Below are positions 24,209-32,681 of a stretch of 44,258 nucleotides of DNA, piece after piece. The stretch spans positions 1-44,258 of the forward strand of contig DGDL01000039.1 of assembly GCA_002385415.1 (NCBI GenBank), given 5' to 3'. Numbering within the stretch: the stretch's first letter is position 1; each line of letters starts with the position of its first letter. Origin of the DNA: Clostridiales bacterium UBA3953 (GTDB lineage Bacteria; Bacillota; Clostridia; Oscillospirales; CAG-272). The notes below the pieces were generated by a model. The model worked only from the letters and a program-made list of their open reading frames with translations, ran no database searches and was not told where the DNA came from. A program made the translations under genes and the position numbers.

Positions 24209-25258
24209 TTAGATATTGGTTCTTACGACTTCGCCGGTGCGATCGGACTCGAAGCACGCTTCCATAATCTTCATGACGCGGCGCATCTGGTCATGTGTGA
24301 TAAGCTGCGGCTCGACACCGTCGATTGCCTTGCACAGGTTGCGATAGAAGTCGTGAACGTCGGACGGCGGAAGGGGGCGCTCATAAGTCGTGATAGTCTT
24401 TTCGTCGCGCGGTGCCATGGTCTTGGTGATACCCGACGCAGCCTTGATGGGGGTCACGTCGCTTTCAGCCCACTGGTTGCACGAGACTATCTTGATAGGC
24501 TTACCCCAATCCTCAATCAATGCCGTTCCGTTGATGCCCTGTATGTAGAAACGGGGCAGGGAAATAAAGTTGGAGGTGCCAACCTCAACATAGTAGTTGA
24601 GGCCGGACTCAAATTTCATGACGACGCGGCAGCCGTCGTCAACTTCCTTGTTGGTGATGTTGTCAAAACGAGCGTAGACAGCGACAACCGGATCGTCCGG
24701 GAACGCAAACAGCGCCTGGTCAATAAGATGCACACCCCAGTCGAGCAGCATCCCGCCGCCATGTTCTTTCTTGGCGCGCCAGTCGCCGGGTATCCCGCGC
24801 GAGCCGTGTACGCGAGACTCGACGTTGAAGATTTCACCCAGCTCGTCCTTTTCCTTCAGCTCTTTAACCGCAAGAATCTCGTTGTCCCAGCGGCGGTTCT
24901 GGTGGACGGTGAAGATTCTGTTGTTTCTGTTCGCCGCATCGATCATCTTATCGAGCAGAGCCGATGACAGCGTGACGGGTTTCTCGCTAACAACATGCTT
25001 GCCTGCATCGAGCGCCGCGACCGCAATCGGACAGTGCACCTCGTTGGGCGTCGCTATTGTGACAATCTCGACATTCGGGTCGGCGAGCAGCTCTTCAAAC
25101 GAATCGTATGCATGTATGCCGCGCGAGCGTGCGAGTTCGTTGCGCTCCGGTTTGATGTCGTATACACCGACAAGGTTGAGGACATCGCTGTTGCGGGCAT
25201 GATCGGCGTGCCAGCCGCCCATCCCGCCATAACCGACGATAGCAATATTCTTTTTCAT
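24209..25258 (-). CDS. Gfo/Idh/MocA family oxidoreductase (operon gene 3)
   Basis: This 349-residue NAD(P)-dependent dehydrogenase of sugars or sugar derivatives has the Rossmann motif IVGYGGMGGWHADH at 7-20, EKP at 92-94 and the catalytic-site block GGGMLLDWGVHLID with His177. It is the last gene of the operon 27729-24209. The ribosome site is poor: AAAGG lies upstream of an 8-bp hairpin (25272-25297) that separates it from the ATG, which could bring it closer or hide it. The partner TIM-barrel and oxidoreductase genes suggest a shared catabolic pathway. Confidence 0.9.
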   Translation of the reverse strand: MKKNIAIVGYGGMGGWHADHARNSDVLNLVGVYDIKPERNELARSRGIHAYDSFEELLADPNVEIVTIATPNEVHCPIAVAALDAGKHVVSEKPVTLSSALLDKMIDAANRNNRIFTVHQNRRWDNEILAVKELKEKDELGEIFNVESRVHGSRGIPGDWRAKKEHGGGMLLDWGVHLIDQALFAFPDDPVVAVYARFDNITNKEVDDGCRVVMKFESGLNYYVEVGTSNFISLPRFYIQGINGTALIEDWGKPIKIVSCNQWAESDVTPIKAASGITKTMAPRDEKTITTYERPLPPSDVHDFYRNLCKAIDGVEPQLITHDQMRRVMKIMEACFESDRTGEVVRTNI

Positions 25259-25271
25259 CGCTTTAGCCGTA

Positions 25272-25297
25272 ACGTGCGCTTTCGCTTCGGCGCACGT
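25272..25297 (-). promoter_or_regulatory. Hairpin between ribosome site and start codon
   Basis: ACGTGCGC and GCGCACGT pair perfectly (8 bp, 10-base loop). The stem lies between AAAGG and the ATG of the oxidoreductase gene on the minus strand, so it could control translation. Confidence 0.5.
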
Positions 25298-25327
25298 CCT
25301 TTCATCACAGGTGTTATTTATTTTTCG

Positions 25328-25357
25328 AGCCTGCCGGCATGCGCCGGCAGGCTTTTG
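25328..25357 (+). terminator. Plus-strand terminator inside a minus-strand operon
   Basis: AGCCTGCCGGC (25328-25338) and GCCGGCAGGCT (25343-25353) form an 11-bp stem with an ATGC loop. TTTTGATT follows on the plus strand only. Both flanking genes are on the minus strand. It may block antisense transcription arriving from the addA side, or serve as an RNA-processing hairpin in the operon transcript. Confidence 0.6.
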
Positions 25358-25401
25358 ATTCGCTATATTTTATGTGGATTACAGCGTCCAAGACAAGATT
25401 T

Positions 25402-26370
25402 TTACGCCCACGCAATGCTCGAGGGCTTGGGTTCGGACATGATAGCCTCGCGCAGGAATGCGACAGCCTTGGAAAGGCCTTCGTCAATACTCATCAGGCT
25501 GTCCTCGTGCTCAATGGACATAACCTTGTCATATCCGACAAGGCGCAGGTTGCTGACGATGTCGCGCCAGTACTGCATATCGTTGCCATAGCCGACCGCA
25601 CGGAACACCCAGCCGCGGTTGATCTCGTCCGAATAGTGCTTGGTGTCGAGCACGCCGTCGGTGCGCGAGTTATACGGGTCAATCTTCGTGTCTTTGGCAT
25701 GGAAGTGATAGATGGCGTCGCCCAGTTTGCGAATTGCGAGCACCGGGTCGATGCCCTGCCAAATCAGGTGCGAGGGATCAAGGTTTGCGCCGATGGTCGG
25801 GCCGGCCGCCTCGCGCAGCTTCAGGCAGGTTTCGGGGTTATACACACAGAACCCGGGATGCATTTCGAGCGCGATTTTGGTCACGCCGTGCGCATTTGCA
25901 AACTCGACCGCTTCTTTCCAGTAGGGAATAAGCACTTCGTTCCACTGCCAGTCAAGAATCTTCAAAAAGTCATCCGGCCACGGGCAGGTAACCCAGTTTG
26001 GGTACTTGGAGTCTTCGCTGTCGCCGGGGCAGCCCGAGAAGGTGATAACGGTGTCAATGCCCAGTTTTTCGGCAAGCAGCACGCAGCGCCGGAAATCGTC
26101 GTCATAAGACTTTGCTATCTCTTTATCGGGATGTACGGGGTTGCCGTGCACGGAAAGCGCACTTATCTCCATTCCGTACTTTTCGATGGTCGCGACGAAC
26201 TTGTTGAACTCGTCGCGGTCGGCAAGCAATACCTCGGGATCGCAGTGCGATTTGCCGGGAAAGCCGCCGGCAGGAATCTCGACCGCTTCCACACCGAGCG
26301 CTTTCAGCTTGGCAAGCGCTTCGTCGAGCGAAAGGCTGCCGTAGAGCGCGGTAAATACGCCGAGTTTCAT
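25402..26370 (-). CDS. Sugar phosphate isomerase/epimerase-like TIM barrel
   Basis: This 322-residue protein of the AP-endonuclease-2 fold (xylose-isomerase-like TIM barrel) has a probable divalent-metal site with residues in IALEMHPGF, GANLDPSHL, YHFHAKDTK and MSIEHED. Enzymes of this group act as epimerases, isomerases, dehydratases or lyases on sugars and cyclitols. The start is ATG 26370, with GGGAGG just upstream; an ATG at 26385 would place the ribosome site inside the gene. It lies between two Gfo/Idh/MocA genes in the same operon. Confidence 0.88.
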   Translation of the reverse strand: MKLGVFTALYGSLSLDEALAKLKALGVEAVEIPAGGFPGKSHCDPEVLLADRDEFNKFVATIEKYGMEISALSVHGNPVHPDKEIAKSYDDDFRRCVLLAEKLGIDTVITFSGCPGDSEDSKYPNWVTCPWPDDFLKILDWQWNEVLIPYWKEAVEFANAHGVTKIALEMHPGFCVYNPETCLKLREAAGPTIGANLDPSHLIWQGIDPVLAIRKLGDAIYHFHAKDTKIDPYNSRTDGVLDTKHYSDEINRGWVFRAVGYGNDMQYWRDIVSNLRLVGYDKVMSIEHEDSLMSIDEGLSKAVAFLREAIMSEPKPSSIAWA

Positions 26371-26402
26371 AATTAAACCTCCCATAAGCGGTTATTTTTA
26401 TG

Positions 26403-26498
26403 GTTATACGGGAGAGAGGGGAAATATGCCAAATGTTCAAGCGGGGCGAACTACCACGCCGCCATGGGTAGACGACGGAGTAGTCGCCCCGTATAACA
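26403..26498. repeat. Nested inverted repeat in the oxidoreductase operon
   Basis: A composite right arm, GTAGTCGCCCCGTATAAC (26480-26497), pairs with two separate left segments: GTTATACGGG (26403-26412) and GGGGCGAACTAC (26443-26454, one extra A). The RNA would fold as a long stem with a roughly 30-base bulge, or switch between two pairings. It lies just upstream of the TIM-barrel gene in the minus-strand transcript. Confidence 0.5.
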
Positions 26499-26579
26499 AG
26501 CAGCGCTCTTCCGTATGTATCCGTGCAGATGCCGGGCGAGCCGCCTTGCTCCTGCACTTTTTAGCTGTGCTCTGGGCAG

Positions 26580-26618
26580 CAGTTTGTCCGCGCAACAGAT
26601 TTATTGCGCGCTAAACTG
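26580..26618 (-). repeat. Hairpin after the first operon gene
   Basis: On the minus strand CAGTTTAGCGCGCAA pairs with most of TTGCGCGGACAAACTG. It starts about 20 bases past the stop of the first dehydrogenase gene and has no T-tract. It could stabilise or process the operon mRNA. Confidence 0.5.
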
Positions 26619-26640
26619 CCCGCGCCAAAGCGGATATAGT

Positions 26641-27729
26641 TTAGTCGAAATAGACCGGAGCGCCGGTTTCGGCAGATTTGTAGATGCCTTCGAGAATCTG
26701 CGTTACGCAGAATGCCTGTTCAGGTGTGACGACGGTGGGCTTGTCGTTGATGATGGAGTCAAGCCACAGGCGTGCTTCGCGTACACCGGGATCCTCGTCG
26801 CCGGAGCCTTCATAGTATGCTGCGCCGCCAGCCTGGAGGTTGGGACGATATACATACTGTCTGCCGAAACGTACGCCGTTGATGCGAACGCCGTCGTTCA
26901 TGTCGCCGCCGGCGAGCGTGCCGCAAACGGTGGTAACCGCCTCACGCACGTCGAGCGTGTTGAGCGCCCAAGCCGACTCGAGGAAGATGGTTGCGCCATT
27001 TTCCATTACTACGAAACCGAACGCGCTGTCCTCGACGGTGAACTGGTCGGGATCCCAGCAGCCCCAAGCGTTGCCCTGCATATCGGGTTCGTTCTTGTTG
27101 AGCTTATGATAGGTGGTGCCGACACAGTATTTGGGCTTGTAGTTGTCCATGATCCACAACGTCAGGTCGAGAGCATGGGTGCCGATGTCGATGAGGGGGC
27201 CGCCGCCCTGCTCATACTCGTTGAGGAACACGCCCCAGGTCGGAACTGCGCGGCGACGGATAGCCGTCGCTTTTGCATAATAGATATCACCGAACGTGCC
27301 GGATTCCGCCTCGGTTTTCATATAGAGCGAGTCGGGACGATGGCGGTTCTGATAACCGATGGTCAGCTTCTTGCCGGTGCGCTTTGCGGCGTCGACCATC
27401 TTTTTCGCTTCCTCGGAGTTGATGGCCATGGGCTTTTCGCACATGACGTGCTTGCCGGCCTCGAGCGCATCCACAGTGATAACGCTGTGCATGCGGTTGG
27501 GAGTCAGAACGTGGACAACTTCGATGGACTTGTCCTCAAGCAGCTTTTTGTAATCGGTGTAAACTTGGGAATCGGGAGTGCCATATCTTGCCTTAGCGGC
27601 TTCAGCGCGCTCGGGAATGATGTCGCAGAAAGCGACCATTTCGGCGTTTTTCTGCTTGCTGAGCGCGGGCATGTGCTTGCCGTTAGCGATACCTCCGCAG
27701 CCGATGATACCGATTCTTAACTTTTCCAT
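26641..27729 (-). CDS. Gfo/Idh/MocA family oxidoreductase (operon gene 1)
   Basis: This 362-residue NAD(P)-dependent dehydrogenase has the motif IGIIGCGGIANGKHM (6-20), EKP at 98-100 and GGGPLIDIGTHALDL with catalytic-site His185. An extended middle part (TWGVFLNEYEQGG, DMQGNAWGCWDPDQF) resembles members acting on larger sugar derivatives; that reading is inference. CGGAGG precedes the ATG by about 11 bases. It is first in an operon with the TIM-barrel gene and a second dehydrogenase, behind a near-consensus promoter and a possible operator. Confidence 0.9.
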   Translation of the reverse strand: MEKLRIGIIGCGGIANGKHMPALSKQKNAEMVAFCDIIPERAEAAKARYGTPDSQVYTDYKKLLEDKSIEVVHVLTPNRMHSVITVDALEAGKHVMCEKPMAINSEEAKKMVDAAKRTGKKLTIGYQNRHRPDSLYMKTEAESGTFGDIYYAKATAIRRRAVPTWGVFLNEYEQGGGPLIDIGTHALDLTLWIMDNYKPKYCVGTTYHKLNKNEPDMQGNAWGCWDPDQFTVEDSAFGFVVMENGATIFLESAWALNTLDVREAVTTVCGTLAGGDMNDGVRINGVRFGRQYVYRPNLQAGGAAYYEGSGDEDPGVREARLWLDSIINDKPTVVTPEQAFCVTQILEGIYKSAETGAPVYFD

Positions 27730-27776
27730 GTGAAACGAACCTCCGATATGTTAAAAAAATAATTTTCGGTTGCAAA

Positions 27777-27790
27777 ATTAGGTTTCTAAT
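27777..27790 (-). promoter_or_regulatory. Possible operator of the oxidoreductase operon
   Basis: ATTAG-GTTT-CTAAT is a 5-bp perfect inverted repeat. It lies just downstream of the predicted transcription start, in the 5' untranslated region, where a repressor would block elongation. Confidence 0.4.
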
Positions 27791-27804
27791 CACAATCCCT
27801 GAAC

Positions 27805-27833
27805 ATTATATTTAAATTTATCATGGTTGTCAA
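27805..27833 (-). promoter_or_regulatory. Promoter of the oxidoreductase operon
   Basis: On the minus strand TTGACA (27828-27833), 17 bases and TATAAT (27805-27810) match the sigma-A consensus at all 12 positions. Confidence 0.85.
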
Positions 27834-27876
27834 GAGTAATGGCGAATATGTTAACGTGTTGTTTGTAAAATATTTA

Positions 27877-27905
27877 TTGCCAATGCGTGCCCGGGATGTT
27901 ATAAT
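27877..27905 (+). promoter_or_regulatory. Promoter of the 1075-residue membrane protein gene
   Basis: TTGCCA (27877-27882), 17 bases and TATAAT (27900-27905), with extended TG-T. It is divergent from the oxidoreductase operon promoter, and the two -35 boxes are 43 bases apart. The transcript would have a leader of about 110 bases. Confidence 0.8.
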
Positions 27906-28022
27906 ATACGCAACGCGGGCGGCAGCCTGCGCAGCGAATTGTGGATTTGTTATATTTGAGAAATATAAAATTAGAAATCGCTGGATATTTAAAAATATGA
28001 AGTCTTACATAAAATAACAGAA

Positions 28023-31000
28023 ATGCCTTTTAGAAAAAAACGATTTTGGCTGCCGATTGTTTTGGCTTCGGCGGTCGCCATAGTGCTTGTTGCCGCGGCA
28101 CTGGCCGCGACGCCCGGCGAGCGCGTGGCGCTGGCAATCCCAAATGTCGACCCGGGACTGCTTGCGGCAAATCTGACAGAGATACTTGACAGGTTCGGAA
28201 ACCCGGACGCATGGGAGCCGACGGACGAGGCTGTGTCGGTCGCATCGGTTGAGGCGCCCGACATATTGCCGTACAGCCCGCTTGAGGGGGACAGATGCCT
28301 GCGGGTCACCGCGCCGGCGGGCAGGAGCAGGGTATCGGTCGTTCGCGAGTACGGCTACCCGCTCAACTTCACGTCGGCAAAATGGCTGGTTTTCGGCGTA
28401 TGCCTGCCGGACGAGCCGGGCAGATACTTCACCGCATCGGTGACGGTGACCTGGCACGACGGGACAAGCTACACCGCAAGTGTTCCGATAAGCGGCGTCA
28501 CGTGGAGCGCGGCGCTCTTTAAAATCGGAGACTATTTGCCCGAGACCGGCAGCGCGCTCGTTTCGGCAATCGAGCTTTCGCTTGTCGCAGCCGACACGCT
28601 GGGCTTTACAGCATATATCGACGCGCTGGGCACCTCAAATCAGGACGGGTTTTACACCGCGATGACCTGCCTCACCGATAAATGGTATGCCGAGGGGGGC
28701 GCGCTCCAGCTGCCGGCTGACGGCACGCTGACGCTTGTCGCGGAAGACACCGACCCATTTATCGAGACGCAGTCGCTGCGATATAACTCGTTTGCCGATA
28801 CCGATGCTTTGCGCATCAGGCTTTCCAACGGCGCGGGCTGCAAGTCGGTAACATTGTACTACACGACCTATGAAAGCCCCGAATTTTCGCCGGAGCGCAG
28901 CCGTACCGTCGAGATACAGGCCGCGTCCGCGCCCCAGACGATTTATCTGCCGGTCACAGCCGACTATGTAGGGCAAATCCGGCTGGTGTTCAACGGCGAG
29001 CTGCGTGGGGATATAAAAATCCTTTCGATAATGCCGGTATCGACATACGTTTCGCGCGATGCGGGGCTGGCCGCCGTCACGTCGTGCAAAATCACGCCGG
29101 CGGAGACCATACGCATCGAGGGCACGCTCAGCGAAACGGGGCTGAAGCGGCTGCGCGGCACGACGCTCGAGCTGTACGAGCTTGAGTGCTGGCAGAGCGC
29201 CGACCCGTCGACCATTTCCACGCTCGAACCGGTCGAGAGCGTCAGCGCGACCCACTCGTTTGCATTCGAGTTTTCGCTGTACCGGCAGGACGGCAGCTCG
29301 CGCATCAACTCCAAATTTGCACTTGTGGCCATTCGCGACGGCGTGCCGATTTTGCTTGACGGCTACAAATATATAACAAACCCCGAAATACTTGCAAAAG
29401 TTGAGACCGAGCCATCGCGCCCGACCTTGATCCGCGGCGCTTCGCCCGCGGTGGGCGAACCCTACGGCGGTACGGCGCAGACGGTCATAGAGGTTTCGCT
29501 GCCCGAGATTATGTCGCTGACGGGCACCGGCTCGACATTCGTGTCCGACGGCGTCGTTTATGCCGCCGAGTCGGACTATGTCGAATACCTTGACGAGACT
29601 ATCAGAAAAAATACGGAAAACGGAGTTCGCGTCTATCTGCGCTTGACCACGCGCTATACCGGCTCGGCGGCGGTGGGCCGCGTGTTCAACTATCCCGGCT
29701 CGTCGGGCTCGGCGGTATATGCCGCCTTCAACACCGCGACGGTGTCGGGCGTGGGCTATCTGCGCGCGGCATGCGAGTTTCTGGCCGGTCGCTACAGTGC
29801 CGGCGATTACTCAAACGGCAGGGTTTACGGGTATATTATCGGCTGCTCGGTCGAAACGGCCTATAAATATTACAATCTCGGCGCGGCCTCGCTTTCAAAT
29901 TTCACCGTCGCGTATGGGAATGCATTGCGGATAGCGTATAACGCAATTCGCTCGGTGGCCGGCGCGGGGCCGGAGGTCTATGCCGCGTTCGGTTCGAGAT
30001 GGGATATTGAGCTGACGGCCGGGGCACGTTATATATACGACAGCCGCTCGCTTATCGACTCGCTTCACAACATGTTCAGCGAGGAGGGCGACATCGGCTG
30101 GCAGCCTTCTTTTGACCCGTTTCCTGATGAGGACGACTATTATGCCTTTGCAGACAGGGCGGCGGGCGCCGACTATACCGCCGACCGCATTACAATCGCG
30201 AACATCGACCTTTTGTGCAGCTATTTCATGCGCCAGCAGCTGCATTACGGCGGCGCGCCGCGACCGATTCTGCTTTGCGAACGGCCGGCGCACATCGCGC
30301 GCACCTACAGGGACGCCGCGAAAGCGACGGCTGACTATATCTATGCGGTGTACAAGCTGTCCGGCCCGAGCTATTCAATTGTTTGCGGCTTTATAATCAC
30401 ACACGCGCAGGTGATTGACCCACTGGTGCTTGAAGAAATAGACACGCAGCACTCGGCGGCGATAGCCGAGCCGTATAAAGCCGTTATCGGAATAGGCGAG
30501 TGGCGCGAGCTTATCCCCGCGTTTGACGAGGCGCAGGCGACAAAGCGCGTCGTGACCGAGACGGAGATATCCGACACGCCGCAGAGCGGGGCGGGGAAAT
30601 ACACGCTGTTCAGCTTTGCCGACGGTACGGCGGGCTGGGTAGGCACGCTCGAGTGCGAGGCAATATCGGGCGGCAACAGTTTCAGTGGGCGCGAGGGGCT
30701 GCTCCGCGTCAAGCTGTCGCCCGGCACGGGGCGGGGCGGTATCTATACCGATTTTGAATACAGGCTGGACCTTTCCATCGCGCCGGCGCTGGGATTCGAG
30801 CTGCAGCTTGCGGCGATGCCGGACGGTGTCGACGCAGCGGAGCTGACGCTGCTGCTCACCGACGGCACGAACGTGGCGCGCGCGACCGGGCTTGTGTACC
30901 CGGGCAGGTGGAACACCGTCTATGCCGATTTCTCGGGTTTTGCGGGGCTGCGCAGCTCCACAAGGCTCGTTATGACACTGCGCGGCGTGGTGCAGGGCGA

Positions 31001-31250
31001 GGATGGCGGGGCTGTTTACACCGACATCGGTGAGCCGGTTATAATAATAAGCGAGATAAACGCGTATTCGGACCGGCACAGCGATGCCGAGCTGAAAAAG
31101 CTGTTCGACGACGCGCGTGACGCGGCGCTCGCGCAAAGCGGACGCAGGATAAACACACAGCTTGTGTGGATTGCCTCGGGCGTGATAATAGTTGCGACAA
31201 GCTTGTGGGTGGTATATATCATGGCCCGCCTGCGCCGCCGGGACGGATGA
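28023..31250 (+). CDS. Large membrane-tethered protein with DUF5722-like domain
   Basis: This 1075-residue exported protein has a membrane segment at each end (about 8-29 and 1047-1068, the latter followed by a basic tail). The extracytoplasmic part has beta-rich regions (about 60-430) like carbohydrate-binding modules. A likely TIM-barrel domain (about 430-830) follows, with SKFALVAIRDG, GYKYITNPE and NGRVYGYIIGCSVETAYKYY. A second beta-sandwich lies at about 840-1030 (GRGGIYTDFEYRLDLS). The middle resembles DUF5722 from memory, a glycosidase-like group; GCS stands where a catalytic GNE-type motif might be expected. No ribosome site precedes the ATG. Confidence 0.6.
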   Translation: MPFRKKRFWLPIVLASAVAIVLVAAALAATPGERVALAIPNVDPGLLAANLTEILDRFGNPDAWEPTDEAVSVASVEAPDILPYSPLEGDRCLRVTAPAGRSRVSVVREYGYPLNFTSAKWLVFGVCLPDEPGRYFTASVTVTWHDGTSYTASVPISGVTWSAALFKIGDYLPETGSALVSAIELSLVAADTLGFTAYIDALGTSNQDGFYTAMTCLTDKWYAEGGALQLPADGTLTLVAEDTDPFIETQSLRYNSFADTDALRIRLSNGAGCKSVTLYYTTYESPEFSPERSRTVEIQAASAPQTIYLPVTADYVGQIRLVFNGELRGDIKILSIMPVSTYVSRDAGLAAVTSCKITPAETIRIEGTLSETGLKRLRGTTLELYELECWQSADPSTISTLEPVESVSATHSFAFEFSLYRQDGSSRINSKFALVAIRDGVPILLDGYKYITNPEILAKVETEPSRPTLIRGASPAVGEPYGGTAQTVIEVSLPEIMSLTGTGSTFVSDGVVYAAESDYVEYLDETIRKNTENGVRVYLRLTTRYTGSAAVGRVFNYPGSSGSAVYAAFNTATVSGVGYLRAACEFLAGRYSAGDYSNGRVYGYIIGCSVETAYKYYNLGAASLSNFTVAYGNALRIAYNAIRSVAGAGPEVYAAFGSRWDIELTAGARYIYDSRSLIDSLHNMFSEEGDIGWQPSFDPFPDEDDYYAFADRAAGADYTADRITIANIDLLCSYFMRQQLHYGGAPRPILLCERPAHIARTYRDAAKATADYIYAVYKLSGPSYSIVCGFIITHAQVIDPLVLEEIDTQHSAAIAEPYKAVIGIGEWRELIPAFDEAQATKRVVTETEISDTPQSGAGKYTLFSFADGTAGWVGTLECEAISGGNSFSGREGLLRVKLSPGTGRGGIYTDFEYRLDLSIAPALGFELQLAAMPDGVDAAELTLLLTDGTNVARATGLVYPGRWNTVYADFSGFAGLRSSTRLVMTLRGVVQGEDGGAVYTDIGEPVIIISEINAYSDRHSDAELKKLFDDARDAALAQSGRRINTQLVWIASGVIIVATSLWVVYIMARLRRRDG

Positions 31251-31416
31251 GCGGCAAAAGCAGGGGCAGAGGAAAAAGCCAACATATTCCTCGCCAAAAA
31301 GCCGCAGAAGCTACTTCAACGCACGCCCCAAACGGTAAATTTGCCGTATTGCGTGATATAGCACTTGAAAAAACATGGAAAATATATAAAATTATAACGG
31401 AAGCGAGCAAATTTAA

Positions 31417-32655
31417 ATGAGCGAAATCAAAGACATCAAACTTGCACCTTCGGGACACGATAAAATCGCATGGGTTAAAAGCTACATGCCTGTGCTTAAT
31501 CTTATAAATGAAGAGTTTTCGCGCACAAAGCCGTTTGCCGGCATGAAAATCGCCATGTCGATACACCTTGAGGCAAAAACCGCCTATCTGGCGCAGACGC
31601 TGCGCGCGGGTGGCGCCGAGGTGTATGTGACGGGCTGCAACCCGCTGTCGACGCAGGACGACGTGGCCGCCGCGCTTGTCGAGGACGGATTTGAGGTCAA
31701 CGCCTGGCGCGGTGTCAGCGACGAGGAGTATGAGCGCCATCTGCGTAAAACGCTGGCATGCGTGCCCGACCTGCTGATAGACGATGGCGGCGACCTTATC
31801 AGCCTTCTGCACGGCGACTGCCGGGAGTATGGCAAAAGCCTTATCGGCGGCTGCGAGGAGACGACGACGGGCGTAAACCGCCTGTATGCACGTCAGAAGG
31901 CAGGGGAGCTTGAGTACACGATGATAAACGTCAACGACGCCGACTGCAAGCACCTGTTCGACAACCGCTACGGAACCGGGCAGTCGACGCTCGACGGCAT
32001 CATGAACACGACCAACCTGATGATAGCGGGCCGCAAAGTGGTCGTCGCCGGCTACGGATGGTGCGGCAAAGGCTTTGCAATGCGTGCGCGCGGCATGGGC
32101 GGCATAGTTATCGTAACCGAAATCAACCCCGTACGCGCTATCGAGGCTATCATGGACGGTTTCGAAGTGATGACCATGGACGAAGCGGCGCGGGTAGGCG
32201 ACCTGTTTGTTACGCTGACGGGCTGCTGCGACGTTATCCGGCGCGAGCACTTTGAGGTTATGAAAGACGGCGTGCTGCTTGCAAACGCAGGCCATTTCGA
32301 CGTGGAAATTGACAAAAATGCGCTGTCCGAGATGGCGGTCGAGGTATGGCAGCGCAAGCCCGACATCACAGGCTATCGCTTGCCGGACGGGCGCGTGCTC
32401 AACCTGCTCGCCGAGGGCAGACTCGTCAACCTTGCGGCAGGCAACGGCCATCCGGCAGAGATAATGGACATGAGTTTTGCGCTTCAGGCCAAGTCGCTCG
32501 AGTATCTGGCAAAGACTGCGGGCACGCTCGAGCGCAAAGTGTATCCAGTGCCGGCTGAAATAGACGCCGAGGTCGCGCGGCTGAAGCTGGCCTCGCTCGG
32601 CGCGAAGATAGACAAGCTGTCGCCCGAGCAGGAGGCGTATCTGTACGGCTGCTGA
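31417..32655 (+). CDS. ahcY: Adenosylhomocysteinase
   Basis: This NAD-dependent enzyme hydrolyses S-adenosylhomocysteine to adenosine and homocysteine, recycling the product of methyltransferases. The 412 residues have the substrate-domain motifs SIHLEAKTAYLAQTL and DDGGDLISLLH, the catalytic Lys/Asp/Asn block NVNDADCKHLFDN and the NAD-binding AGYGWCGKGFAMRARGMG. NLAAGNGHPAEIMDMSF and a C-terminal YLYGC follow, close to the family's usual ending. It is of the shorter bacterial/archaeal type. GGAAG lies upstream of the ATG. A structured RNA candidate follows. Confidence 0.96.
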   Translation: MSEIKDIKLAPSGHDKIAWVKSYMPVLNLINEEFSRTKPFAGMKIAMSIHLEAKTAYLAQTLRAGGAEVYVTGCNPLSTQDDVAAALVEDGFEVNAWRGVSDEEYERHLRKTLACVPDLLIDDGGDLISLLHGDCREYGKSLIGGCEETTTGVNRLYARQKAGELEYTMINVNDADCKHLFDNRYGTGQSTLDGIMNTTNLMIAGRKVVVAGYGWCGKGFAMRARGMGGIVIVTEINPVRAIEAIMDGFEVMTMDEAARVGDLFVTLTGCCDVIRREHFEVMKDGVLLANAGHFDVEIDKNALSEMAVEVWQRKPDITGYRLPDGRVLNLLAEGRLVNLAAGNGHPAEIMDMSFALQAKSLEYLAKTAGTLERKVYPVPAEIDAEVARLKLASLGAKIDKLSPEQEAYLYGC

Positions 32656-32681
32656 GTAAAATATATCGGAACTTTTTAAAA

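Noticed and set aside
26515..27720. 401-codon plus-strand frame
   Set aside because: Antisense shadow of the first Gfo/Idh/MocA gene.
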